This document shows positions 53,585 through 61,805 of a DNA stretch of 64,000 nucleotides, piece by piece. Source of the stretch: Bifidobacterium sp. WK012_4_13. GTDB lineage: Bacteria > Actinomycetota > Actinomycetes > Actinomycetales > Bifidobacteriaceae. Under the pieces are notes generated by a model. That model saw only the letters and a list, made by a program, of their open reading frames with translations, was not told the origin of the DNA and made no database searches. The position numbers were made by a program, and so were the translations under genes. The number at the start of each line of letters is the position of its first letter. Position 1 is the stretch's first letter. The stretch spans positions 124,001-188,000 of the forward strand of contig NZ_CP129683.1 in assembly GCF_041080835.1 (NCBI RefSeq), written 5' to 3'.

Positions 53585-54598
53585 ATGCGTGGTGTCGTTA
53601 TGGAGTCTGCCGGTGACGTTCGAGTAGAGGATGTTGCCGATGCCAGGATTCACAAGCCTACCGATGCGGTTATCAAGCTTACGGCGGCATGCATATGCGG
53701 CTCGGATCTATGGCCGTACCGAGGCGCTCAGCCGGTTGACCATCAGATGATGGGGCATGAATATGTCGGTGTCGTGACCGAGGTCGGCTCTGATGTGAAA
53801 TCCGTGGAACCAGGGGATTTCGTGGTCGGTTCGTTCTGTCTTTCCGACGGAACCTGTGAGATCTGCACGGACGGGTATCCGTCGCGATGCGTCAATGGCG
53901 GCTTCATGTCAGGCGCTCAGGCTGAGTATGCGCGGGTTCCGCTTGCTGACGGTACCTTGGTGAAGACTCCTGGACAGCCTGACGCTTCGTTGATTCCATC
54001 GTTGCTTGCGGCTTCCGACGTTCTCGGAACCGGTTGGTTCGGAGCCGTGGCCGCTCAGGCAGGCCCAGGAAAGACGGTCGCTGTCGTGGGCGATGGAGCG
54101 GTGGGCCTTATGGCGATACTCGCCGCAAGGCAACTGGGAGCATCGAGGATCATCGCCATGTCTCGCCATGCCTCAAGGCAAAGGTTGGCAAGGGAATTCG
54201 GGGCCACCGACATCGTGGAGGAACGTGGCGATGCCGGTGCCGAAGCGATTCGAAAGCTTACCAACGGTCTCGGGGCTCACAGTGTTGTCGAGGCGGTAGG
54301 CACCCAGGAGTCGATGATGCAGGCAATTCACGCAGCTCGCTCAGGAGGTTCCGTGGGCTTTGTGGGCGTTTCGCATGGCGTTGAGATTCCGGGCAGTGAA
54401 CTGTTCGGCAAGGAGATCCATCTGTTCGGAGGTCCGGCTCCGGTCCGTCTGTTCCTTCCGGATCTGATCGATAGGATCTGGAACCATCAGATCGACCCGG
54501 GCAAGGTGTTCGATCTCACCCTTCCTCTCGAACGAGCCGCAGAGGGATACAAGGCGATGGATGAGCGCAGGGCCATCAAGGTCCTTCTGCAGCCGTGA
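53585..54598 (+). CDS. Zinc-dependent alcohol dehydrogenase (MDR family)
   Basis: Medium-chain dehydrogenase/reductase. Catalytic zinc ligands: Cys in CICGSDLWPYRG (near residue 37) and His-Glu in MGHEYVG (near 60). A Cys-rich lobe FCLSDGTCEICTDGYPSRC (four Cys) can bind the structural zinc. Rossmann motif VVGDGAVGLMAI near 168. 337 residues. ATG 53585 has AGGAAAGG 7 bases upstream. The substrate is unknown; similar proteins act on alcohols, polyols or quinones. Followed by a TGCACCGAGC tandem repeat. Confidence 0.92.
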   Translation: MRGVVMESAGDVRVEDVADARIHKPTDAVIKLTAACICGSDLWPYRGAQPVDHQMMGHEYVGVVTEVGSDVKSVEPGDFVVGSFCLSDGTCEICTDGYPSRCVNGGFMSGAQAEYARVPLADGTLVKTPGQPDASLIPSLLAASDVLGTGWFGAVAAQAGPGKTVAVVGDGAVGLMAILAARQLGASRIIAMSRHASRQRLAREFGATDIVEERGDAGAEAIRKLTNGLGAHSVVEAVGTQESMMQAIHAARSGGSVGFVGVSHGVEIPGSELFGKEIHLFGGPAPVRLFLPDLIDRIWNHQIDPGKVFDLTLPLERAAEGYKAMDERRAIKVLLQP

Positions 54599-55018
54599 GG
54601 AGGCGCTCGCGAACCGTGTGCGGCATGTTGGCTGCACCGAGCGCATGTTGGTTGCACCGAGCATTTCGTCTGCACCGAGCGATTCGTCTGCACCGAGCAA
54701 TTCAGATGCACGGCTGACCCGGATCGCAGCTGATTGAAAGGCCGCAATCGTCATTCATCCAGTGACGGTTTCGGCCGTATTTCGTTTATCGGCCATGACA
54801 ACCACTTGCCGTCATAGTTCGATGTCGATATGTCGGCTCTGCTCGAACTTCGTCGCATGCCATGATTCGCGAGAGGGGCCCCATGACGCAAAGTTCAGCA
54901 ATCCTTCCACTCGCATTCATCTGAAGTCACCCCATGTTTAGTTCCCTGCATTAGTGTTCCGATTGTCTGGGCCAAGCAGCTGCAACAGCTCGAATGAATC
55001 GCAGGATTCATTGGACGA
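54599..55018. other. 420-base gap between ADH and sugar MFS genes
   Basis: No credible gene. The first 120 bases hold a tandem repeat; the remainder presumably contains the promoter of the MFS-phosphatase-GH1 operon. No copy of the GTAATCGATTAC operator seen in the neighbouring ABC promoter was found here by eye. Confidence 0.55.
54633..54716. repeat. Tandem repeat of TGCACCGAGC units after ADH
   Basis: TGCACCGAGC occurs exactly at 54633, 54653, 54671 and 54689, with a decayed fifth copy (TGCACGGCTG) at 54707; spacings 20, 18, 18, 18. It starts 35 bases after the ADH stop. Confidence 0.85.
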
Positions 55019-56557
55019 ATGGCCCAAATGCTGACTCGGAAAGCACATCACGGTATGGGAGCATGGGTTGTGTCAAACATTCATGGAAGTGAAAGAACAA
55101 GCGGATCCACAGCGAATGAGAAGGGTCCAAGCACGACGGATGAGGTGAACGGCGCAGTTCCGATAAGCCGTATCTGGCTTATGGCGGCAATCGAATTCTG
55201 TGCGCTCGGCGCTCTTTCGGGGCCCCTCGCAGTCACACTCTCGCTGAAGGTGCTGCAGATCGTGCCACAGTCGAACAAGGAGGTGGGGCTCAGCATCATA
55301 ACCGCTGTCGGCGCTCTTTGCGCGCTGATTGCCAACCCGATCTTCGGCTATGCTTCGGACCGGACCCGAAGCGCCTGGGGGCGTCGCAGACCTTGGATAG
55401 TCTTTGGAGTCGTTGGCGGCTTCCTCTCCGCCATACTCATCGGCCTGTCGAACAGCATCATGATGCTGACTGTTGCATGGGCGCTGAGCCAGATTTGCTA
55501 CAATGCGACCCTTGCATCCCTCTCCGGTCTTCTTGCGGAGCAGATTCCTGACGTCCAGCGTTCGAAGGCATCGGGAATCTTCGGTGCCGCCGGCTTCCTG
55601 GGGATGATTCCTGCAATGCTCGCTGCCACACTCTTCGCACAGCATGTCTGGGCGATCATCATCGTCATGCCTCTTATCGGCCTGATTCTCGTTCCCCTCA
55701 TATGTCTGATGATCCCCGAAGCCCATATCGGCCGAACCGAGGCCATGAGCTCGAAGGAGTCAATGGGAAGCCTGCTGACATCCTTCTTCTTCAACCCCTT
55801 GAAATACCGGAACTACAGCCTGCTGTGGCTGCAACGGTTCATCATGCAATTCGGCTATACCATCGTTGGCACCTATGCACTGTATTATCTTCTGGTTCGC
55901 ATGCACATGCAGACAGCAGAAGCCACGAAGCTTACGGGAATGGCGACAATCATCGGAGCCGTCTTTAACTTCGGTGCGGCGGTGCTCGTCGGATATCTCG
56001 TTGCCCGCAGCGGCAACTACCTGCATGCGATGAACCTTTCGATCCTGTTCATGGCAGTGTCATTGCTGACAAAGGCATTCACCGACAATCTTGGCGCATT
56101 CTGGTTTGCGACCATTCTCGCCGGATTCGCGTTGGGAATGTACTATGCAATCGATTTGGCCTCGGCAATGCGAGTGCTGCCTGTCGGGAACGAGGGCAGG
56201 TTCCTTGGCATTTTCAATGTCGCGAAATCATTGCCACAGTCACTCGCGCCAGCGGTGGCTCCGCTCTTTCTGACCATCGGTGGAAAGGATCCCATCGTAG
56301 GCAGCCAGCAGAACTATATGTCTCTATACATCGGTGCGGCGATATTCGTCGTCGCCTCATTCTTCCTGGCCCTTCCGATCCGAGACATCCTCTCTCGTCC
56401 GCAATCCCACAGGGATGCGCGCTCTCAGAGCGATTTTCAGGCTGGGTCTGGGTCCATGGACCTGGGTGTGTCAGAAGTCTCCGCGCCTGCGATGCAGCCG
56501 CTCGTTCAGGTCACTCAATCAGTTGCCCATGACGGGACGGGATCGTCTGCACGTTGA
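55019..56557 (+). CDS. MFS sugar transporter (GPH/SLC45-like)
   Basis: Major facilitator of the type found with disaccharide and glucoside genes. After a hydrophilic N-terminus of about 50 residues, helix 1 is MAAIEFCALGALSGPLAVTL. The loop between helices 2 and 3 reads GYASDRTRSAWGRRRPWIVFG, a hallmark of GPH/SLC45-like sugar permeases (D-R-T-R-S-x-x-G-R-R-R-P). About 12 helices, 512 residues. ATG 55019 is used, with weak ribosome signals; ATG 55028 or GTG 55070 are possible. Followed by a PTP-type phosphatase and a GH1 glycosidase, suggesting uptake of a beta-glucoside. Confidence 0.87.
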   Translation: MAQMLTRKAHHGMGAWVVSNIHGSERTSGSTANEKGPSTTDEVNGAVPISRIWLMAAIEFCALGALSGPLAVTLSLKVLQIVPQSNKEVGLSIITAVGALCALIANPIFGYASDRTRSAWGRRRPWIVFGVVGGFLSAILIGLSNSIMMLTVAWALSQICYNATLASLSGLLAEQIPDVQRSKASGIFGAAGFLGMIPAMLAATLFAQHVWAIIIVMPLIGLILVPLICLMIPEAHIGRTEAMSSKESMGSLLTSFFFNPLKYRNYSLLWLQRFIMQFGYTIVGTYALYYLLVRMHMQTAEATKLTGMATIIGAVFNFGAAVLVGYLVARSGNYLHAMNLSILFMAVSLLTKAFTDNLGAFWFATILAGFALGMYYAIDLASAMRVLPVGNEGRFLGIFNVAKSLPQSLAPAVAPLFLTIGGKDPIVGSQQNYMSLYIGAAIFVVASFFLALPIRDILSRPQSHRDARSQSDFQAGSGSMDLGVSEVSAPAMQPLVQVTQSVAHDGTGSSAR

Positions 56558-56572
56558 CAAGACGTTGACAAG
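56551..56572. repeat. 11-bp tandem duplication at the MFS stop codon
   Basis: ACGTTGACAAG is repeated exactly at 56551-56561 and 56562-56572; the first copy contains the MFS stop TGA (56555-56557). Confidence 0.85.
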
Positions 56573-56602
56573 ATGCCCCTTTCAGCTTTCGAGGATAGTT
56601 TA

Positions 56603-57403
56603 TTGAATATGAATAGCATTGATGGATTGAGCAATTTCAGAGACATCGGCGGACTGCCATTGGTCGAAGGCGGAACCACTGTCAGCGGCCGCCTCCTGCG
56701 TTCGGATGCCCTCCAGCATCTGGACGAAGCTGGAATGCGCCAGCTGAGGGCAATACCCGTATGCACCATCGTCGATCTACGCTCTCCCGCCGAGGTGAAC
56801 CATGCCCCGGAGCCCGACATTCCCGGGATTCGGCGTGACGGCATACCGTTGCTTGGTGGTGAGACGGAAAGGATCATGCGGACTGCCATGCTTTCCGGCA
56901 CGGGGATTCAGGCAGGGAACGTGCTTCGGGAGATGTACATGAGCATGATTCGGAGCGAAGGCAGGTCCCTGGCTCGTGTGGTCACGGTGACGGGAGAGAC
57001 CCTGTCTTCGGGCAACGGGGCGGAATTGGTGCATTGCACTGCCGGCAAGGATAGGACTGGAATCGTCATTGCGCTTATTCTCAGCGTGATTGGGGTTCGG
57101 CGTGAGGCCATTGTCGATGACTACGCAAAGACGCAGGAGAACCTGGCGGGAGACTGGTTCCGCACCATGCTTGATTCGTTGCACAGAAATGGCATCGATC
57201 TCGACGAGGAGCTTCAGCGGCTTCTGATACTGAGCTCCCCGGACATCATGGACGATGTGCTGACGACGATTGATGGCAGATACGGCTCTGTAAGGGAATA
57301 TCTGGCACTGCAGGGCATTCGGGATACGACGATAGACGAACTCAGATCCGCGCTGGCCCCAGATTCAGAGCAGGCGAATCGAGAGATGCGAGGAGTCAGA
57401 TGA
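56603..57403 (+). CDS. PTP-fold tyrosine/dual-specificity phosphatase (Y_phosphatase3 type)
   Basis: Cysteine-based phosphatase. The N-terminal family hallmark GLSNFRDIGGLPL is followed by RLLRSDAL, TIVDLRSPAE and the P-loop HCTAGKDRTG (CX5R; Cys near residue 145). About 265 residues. TTG 56603 with GAGGA 7 bases upstream is the best-supported start; ATG 56573 and ATG 56609 are alternatives. Its stop overlaps the GH1 start (ATGA). Members of this family act on phosphotyrosine or phosphoinositides in other bacteria; in a sugar operon a sugar-phosphate or regulatory role is possible but unproven. Confidence 0.88.
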   Translation: MNMNSIDGLSNFRDIGGLPLVEGGTTVSGRLLRSDALQHLDEAGMRQLRAIPVCTIVDLRSPAEVNHAPEPDIPGIRRDGIPLLGGETERIMRTAMLSGTGIQAGNVLREMYMSMIRSEGRSLARVVTVTGETLSSGNGAELVHCTAGKDRTGIVIALILSVIGVRREAIVDDYAKTQENLAGDWFRTMLDSLHRNGIDLDEELQRLLILSSPDIMDDVLTTIDGRYGSVREYLALQGIRDTTIDELRSALAPDSEQANREMRGVR

Positions 57404-58590
57404 AACGGTTTCTGTGGGGTGCATCGTCTTCCGCATTCCAGACGGAAGGCAATAATCTTGCATCGGACTGGTGGCATATCCCCGTCGGAAGCGGCGACGG
57501 CATGATTCAGGAAGCCTCGGGAGATGCCGATGATTCGTATCATCGCTTCGACGAGGACATCGCCCTGCTCGCAGATGCAGGGCTTAACGCGTATCGATTC
57601 TCGATAGAGTGGGGAAGGATCGAGCCTGTCAGAGCCCAGTTTTCTCAGGCGGAGATCGACCATTACCTGCGGGTTCTCGACTCCTGCAGACATCACGGCA
57701 TCGAGGCGGTCATAACGCTGCACCATTTCACCAATCCGACATGGTTCACTGACCAGGGCGGATGGCTCAATGATGAGGCGCCGAAGTTGTTCGAGAGCTA
57801 TGTGCGTGCAGTTGAACCAATTCTCGCGGATTCCGCCGTGCACTATGTAGTCACCTTCAACGAGCCCAACCAGCTTGCGAGTCTGATCGGGCTCATGGAC
57901 CCGGAGAACCATGAACCATTCGACCCTGACCGCATGCCGATTCCCGATCGTCGTGCAGTGTCCAATCTGCTTGCCGCTCATCTCCGGGCAAGGTCAATCA
58001 TTCATGAATGCGGCGATGAGGCAGGCTGGTCCCTTGCGTCGCCTGCATTCGAGACCCCTGATGGAAGGCCTGTCGCCGATCTCAGCGGTGAGGGGAAGAC
58101 ATATGCGGATCGGAGGGAAGGTGATTTTCTCAGACTTTCCCGCGATGACGACTTCATAGGCGTTCAGGCATACACTCGGCATCTTGTGAATGGCGATGGG
58201 CCATTGGGCATCCCATCGGACGCGCGACTGACCGCTAACGGCTGGGAGTATTATCCGCATGCCCTTGCCACAGCGCTTCAGGCCACGGCGGAGATTGCGC
58301 GGATCCCCATCCTCGTCACTGAGAATGGCATTGCCACCGACGATGACGATCGGCGGATCGATTACATGCGTGATGCCCTCGATGATGCCGCACGGGCCGC
58401 AGAATCCCTGGAGGTCCCGATCCTGGGATATCTGCATTGGTCGTTGCTGGACAATTACGAATGGGGAAGCTATGCGCCGCATTTTGGTCTTGTGGCGGTC
58501 GATCGTGGCAACCATTTCGTTCGGCATCCAAAGAAAAGCCTGAAATGGCTCGGGCGGCATTGTCTTGACTGCCCGTCCGGTCTTGCCTGA
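57400..58590 (+). CDS. Glycoside hydrolase family 1 (beta-glucosidase-like)
   Basis: Retaining beta-glycosidase, TIM barrel. Acid/base Glu155 in TFNEP and nucleophile Glu308 in LVTENG are both present, as are LWGASSSAFQTEG at the N-terminus, YRFSIEWGRI and LHHFTNPTWF. The C-terminal aglycone/glycone segment LHWSLLDNYEWG is intact. At 396 residues it is shorter than most GH1 enzymes (430-480), with compact loops, resembling archaeal and some actinobacterial members. There is no signal peptide, so it works inside the cell on imported glucosides or 6-phospho-glucosides. Translationally coupled to the phosphatase; convergent with lacI. Confidence 0.93.
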   Translation: MKRFLWGASSSAFQTEGNNLASDWWHIPVGSGDGMIQEASGDADDSYHRFDEDIALLADAGLNAYRFSIEWGRIEPVRAQFSQAEIDHYLRVLDSCRHHGIEAVITLHHFTNPTWFTDQGGWLNDEAPKLFESYVRAVEPILADSAVHYVVTFNEPNQLASLIGLMDPENHEPFDPDRMPIPDRRAVSNLLAAHLRARSIIHECGDEAGWSLASPAFETPDGRPVADLSGEGKTYADRREGDFLRLSRDDDFIGVQAYTRHLVNGDGPLGIPSDARLTANGWEYYPHALATALQATAEIARIPILVTENGIATDDDDRRIDYMRDALDDAARAAESLEVPILGYLHWSLLDNYEWGSYAPHFGLVAVDRGNHFVRHPKKSLKWLGRHCLDCPSGLA

Positions 58591-58623
58591 GCATGATGGT
58601 CTGCCACGATGCCCCGATCGATT

Positions 58624-58674
58624 TCATATGCAATTGACTGTGATATGCAATCGATGGTCATATGCAATCGAGCG
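58624..58674. repeat. Three exact-period 17-bp tandem units
   Basis: Units start at 58624, 58641 and 58658; each contains ATATGCAAT followed by YGA. The period is exactly 17 bp. The array sits in the 93-base convergent gap between the GH1 gene and lacI, starting 34 bases after the GH1 stop. Confidence 0.88.
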
Positions 58675-58683
58675 GCGTGTGGG

Positions 58684-59715
58684 TCATGCAGAGTCCCTCG
58701 CCACAAGATTGGGCATGAGCGCGATCTGCGAGTATGTTCGTGGGCTTGCATTGCGTGACAGTGTGATGAGTCTGACGGCTTCCTGTGCGATGCGTGCGAC
58801 TGGCTGTGCAATGGTGGTGAGTGCGGGTTCGCTGAGCTGACCGAACAAGGTGTCGTCAAAGCCTGTGACCATCACTTCGCCTGGCACTGAACGATGATCT
58901 GCACGCAGAGCATCCAGCACTCCCAGAGCTATCAGGTCGTTCGCGCATACGATCGCGTCAGGCATGGATATGCTGGAGCGTCGGGACGAGGATATGATGC
59001 TGCGGGTCGCCTCGCGTCCCCATTCGACGCTATAGTCCTTCAGCAGGGTCCACTCGGACCTGGTCGGAAGCCGATGCCTGGCACATTGCTCATTGAAGCC
59101 TTCAAGCCTGTCGCGTGCGGAGGAATTGTTTGTCGATGAGCCGATGAATGCGAGCGATTGCGCTCCACGGTCCACCAGATGCTCAACGATGAGCCGCATC
59201 GCCTGCCTGTCGTCGATGCCGACCCAATCGCAGTCCTCCATATCGACTCGCTGATCGACCTGGACGAGAGGCACCTGTCCGACCATCCGGCATGCCTCGA
59301 CGCTTTGTCGCTCGTCGCAAGGGATGATGATGATGCCGTTCACATTTCTTTCCAGCAGACTCGTGATGCGCTCGCGTTCGATGTCGGGCTCCATATGGGA
59401 GGCGCAGATCAGCATCTCCTGACCTGCGGCATTCACGACGTTCTCCAGTTCCTCCGCCAGTGCGGCAAAGAATGGATTGCTTATCTGAGGCACTATCAGT
59501 CCGATGGTGTCTGACTGGTCCCGCCGCAGTGCACGCGCAGCATGATTGCCCAGATAGTTCAGTTCCTTGGCCGCCTTGCGGACGGCGAGCTGGGTTGCGT
59601 CGTTCTTCTTGCGCTTTCCAGACAGTATTCTCGATACCGTGGCCGTGGAAACGTGCGAGCGACGGGCGACATCGATAAGTGACGGAGCGCCTTCGTGTGA
59701 ACAAGTAGTCATCAT
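58684..59715 (-). CDS. LacI-family transcriptional repressor
   Basis: Sugar-responsive repressor. N-terminal HTH SLIDVARRSHVSTATVSRIL (residues 12-31), hinge AARALRRDQSDTIG, and a periplasmic-binding-protein-like core (GLIVPQISNPFFAALAEEL, CANDLIALGVLDALR, GFDDTLFGQLSEPALTTI). 343 residues. ATG 59715 or the adjacent ATG 59712, with GATGAGGA immediately upstream. Divergent from the ABC operon; two GTAATCGATTAC palindromes between the genes are the likely operators, so it should repress the ABC operon and itself. Inducer unknown. Confidence 0.94.
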   Translation of the reverse strand: MMTTCSHEGAPSLIDVARRSHVSTATVSRILSGKRKKNDATQLAVRKAAKELNYLGNHAARALRRDQSDTIGLIVPQISNPFFAALAEELENVVNAAGQEMLICASHMEPDIERERITSLLERNVNGIIIIPCDERQSVEACRMVGQVPLVQVDQRVDMEDCDWVGIDDRQAMRLIVEHLVDRGAQSLAFIGSSTNNSSARDRLEGFNEQCARHRLPTRSEWTLLKDYSVEWGREATRSIISSSRRSSISMPDAIVCANDLIALGVLDALRADHRSVPGEVMVTGFDDTLFGQLSEPALTTIAQPVARIAQEAVRLITLSRNASPRTYSQIALMPNLVARDSA

Positions 59716-59776
59716 TCCTCATCGTAATGGTTGAGCCGATACTCGACCCGGGGCATATCTACGACATGCAGTTATG

Positions 59777-59788
59777 GTAATCGATTAC
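59777..59788. promoter_or_regulatory. LacI-type operator 1
   Basis: GTAATCGATTAC, a perfect palindrome with a central CG typical of LacI/GalR sites, 62 bases upstream of the lacI start; likely autoregulatory. Confidence 0.75.
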
Positions 59789-59883
59789 ATATAATCATAC
59801 GACAATATGCGTAATCTGACGTTTCAACCAATAATGTTCAAGAAATTTGGCTGAAACTCGCAAGAAATAAATAACTGTTTTTA

Positions 59884-59897
59884 TGTAATCGATTACA
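59884..59897. promoter_or_regulatory. LacI-type operator 2
   Basis: TGTAATCGATTACA, perfect 14-base palindrome sharing the 12-base core with operator 1, 98 bases before the substrate-binding protein start. The 107-base spacing between the cores is near ten helical turns and would allow looping. Confidence 0.8.
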
Positions 59898-59994
59898 GGA
59901 AATGAAACGATCTTCATGTCGTTACTCAGACATCACCTGTTATCGAGGGGACTTCAACCATTCACGAGCTTTCCATCCGAAGGGGAAGAGAATC

Positions 59995-61029
59995 ATGATA
60001 AAAGGCAAATCGGCATTCGCCATTGCGATATCCGCTGCAATGATCCTAAGTTTCAGCGCCTGCGGTGACGGCGGTTCTTCGTCGGCCGCATCCACAGGCG
60101 CGAGCGGCACATCCTCATCCGTGAAGCGTCCGCAGCCCACCGACGTTCCCACGGCCTGCAAGGTCGATGGCAAGACCCTTACGATAGGCGTGGTGAGCAT
60201 CGATGAGCAGACCGCATTCTTCAACCAGCTCAATACCGGCATCAAGGACGTGGCAACGATAGCCGGGGCGAAGATCAACTTCGTATCCGGCAAGGACGAT
60301 GCCGCTACCCAGGTGACAGGAATCGAGAATCTCATGTCGTCCAAGGTCAGCGCATTGATCGTCGACCCCTATGACATGAATGCGCTCGTCCCCGCCTTCA
60401 AAAGCGCCAAGGCAGCGGGAATACCGGTTGTCTCCGTTGATGGACAGGTCGCGGACGCGAGTTCATATGACGCCCAGGTCGGCACCGCCAACAAGGAGGG
60501 CGGTGCGGAACTTGCAAGCACCATGCTGAAGCTTTCGGGTGGCAAGGGCGCCGTCGGCATCGTAGGCGCACTCAACAGCACGATTCAGATACAGCGTCAG
60601 GAAGGCTTCGAAGATGCCGTCAAGGCTGGCGGCATGACGATATCCACGGTCGTGGATGGCCAGAATCAGGCGGATAAGGCACAGACTGCCGCCGAGAATC
60701 TCCTGACGGCGAATCCGAACCTTAAATACATCTATGCGACCGGTGAACCTGCCTTGAATGGTGCAATCGCGGCAGTGAAGAGCCAGGGCAGACAGAACGA
60801 CGTCCAGATCGTCGGATGGGATCTCTCGCAGACCTCGGCATCCGCTCTGACGGCAGGCTTCGTCAAGGCCGTGGTGCAGCAGAACTCCTTTGGATTCGGT
60901 CAGGAGTCGGCCAAGGCCGCTATCAACCTCGCCTGCGGGAAAACGGTGAAGAAGGATATCTCGGTACCCATCAACATCGTCACGTCGGCAAATCTGAAGA
61001 AGTATTCGTACTTCCTCAAGGAATCGTGA
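59995..61029 (+). CDS. Sugar ABC transporter substrate-binding lipoprotein (ribose/fructose type)
   Basis: Periplasmic-binding-protein family 4 (RbsB/FrcB-like). A lipoprotein signal ends at the lipobox LSFSAC (Cys near residue 21), then an acidic/Ser linker, then two Rossmann lobes (TIGVVSIDEQTAFFNQLNTG, ALIVDPYD, GIPVVSVDGQVAD, GAVGIVGALNS). 344 residues. ATG 59995 follows GGGGAAGAG by 5 bases; the frame is open to 59902 but that segment includes the promoter. First gene of a coupled operon behind two LacI operators. The ligand is a small sugar or sugar derivative; it cannot be specified. Confidence 0.92.
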   Translation: MIKGKSAFAIAISAAMILSFSACGDGGSSSAASTGASGTSSSVKRPQPTDVPTACKVDGKTLTIGVVSIDEQTAFFNQLNTGIKDVATIAGAKINFVSGKDDAATQVTGIENLMSSKVSALIVDPYDMNALVPAFKSAKAAGIPVVSVDGQVADASSYDAQVGTANKEGGAELASTMLKLSGGKGAVGIVGALNSTIQIQRQEGFEDAVKAGGMTISTVVDGQNQADKAQTAAENLLTANPNLKYIYATGEPALNGAIAAVKSQGRQNDVQIVGWDLSQTSASALTAGFVKAVVQQNSFGFGQESAKAAINLACGKTVKKDISVPINIVTSANLKKYSYFLKES

Positions 61030-61037
61030 GGCCGGCG

Positions 61038-61805
61038 ATGAGCGCAGAGGATATGTCACGGAATCAATCACTGGTTGAGCTTCATGGAATCACCAAGAAC
61101 TACGGTGTGCTCAAGGTCCTTCGCGGTGTCGAGCTCAGTCTGCTCAGGGGAGAGGTCCTTGGGCTGATCGGAGACAATGGTGCCGGGAAGTCAACCTTGA
61201 TGAAGGTCCTCTCAGGAACGGTGACTCCCGATTCGGGGACGATATTGGTGAAGGGCGATCCACAGCATTTCACCAATCCGAAGGAGGCGAGGAAGCAGGG
61301 CATCAGCATCGTATATCAGGATTTGGCATTGTGCGAGACCCTTGATGTCGCCTCCAATCTCTTTCTTGGCAGGGAACCCACCAAGGGACCGTTGATCGAC
61401 AAGACGACGATGCATAGGGACGCCGCGAACATTCTGAACGACTTTGGCGTTCGGGTCAAATCCACCCATCAGAAGATACAGGAACTGTCTGGCGGGCAGC
61501 GCCAATCGGTTGCCATTGCAAGGGCGGCATCGATGAGTCCACAGATTCTCATCCTTGACGAACCCACGGCCGCCCTGGCCGTCGCCGAGGTCGAATCGGT
61601 GCTCAGGCTCATTCATGACGTAGCGGCCCAGGGAGTGGGAGTGATTCTGATCACTCACCGTCTGCAAGACATCTTCCGGGTATGCGACCGGGTCGCTGTC
61701 ATGTACGAGGGGAAAGTCGTCGAGGAGTCATCGATCGAGGGACTGACGATGGATCGCCTGGTCTCGATGATTACTCAGGAAACCTCGAAAGAAGGAGTGG
61801 CATGA
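61038..61805 (+). CDS. Sugar ABC transporter ATP-binding protein (single-domain, FrcA type)
   Basis: ABC ATPase with Walker A GDNGAGKST (near residue 46), Q-loop VYQDLALCE, signature LSGGQRQSVAIARA, Walker B ILILDEPTAAL and switch His in LITHRL. Only one nucleotide-binding domain (255 residues), unlike RbsA/XylG/MglA, which have two in tandem; this is the FrcA arrangement. ATG 61038 lies 9 bases after the binding-protein stop; ATG 61053 is possible. Its stop overlaps the permease start (ATGA). Confidence 0.93.
   Translation: MSAEDMSRNQSLVELHGITKNYGVLKVLRGVELSLLRGEVLGLIGDNGAGKSTLMKVLSGTVTPDSGTILVKGDPQHFTNPKEARKQGISIVYQDLALCETLDVASNLFLGREPTKGPLIDKTTMHRDAANILNDFGVRVKSTHQKIQELSGGQRQSVAIARAASMSPQILILDEPTAALAVAEVESVLRLIHDVAAQGVGVILITHRLQDIFRVCDRVAVMYEGKVVEESSIEGLTMDRLVSMITQETSKEGVA

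Noticed and set aside
54633..54716. Tandem repeat considered as a CRISPR array
   Set aside because: Units of 18-20 bases with no distinct long spacers and no cas genes nearby; a simple tandem repeat.
58624..58674. Three 17-bp iterons considered as a plasmid or replication origin
   Set aside because: No replication initiator, AT-rich unwinding region or DnaA boxes nearby; chromosomal sugar-gene context.
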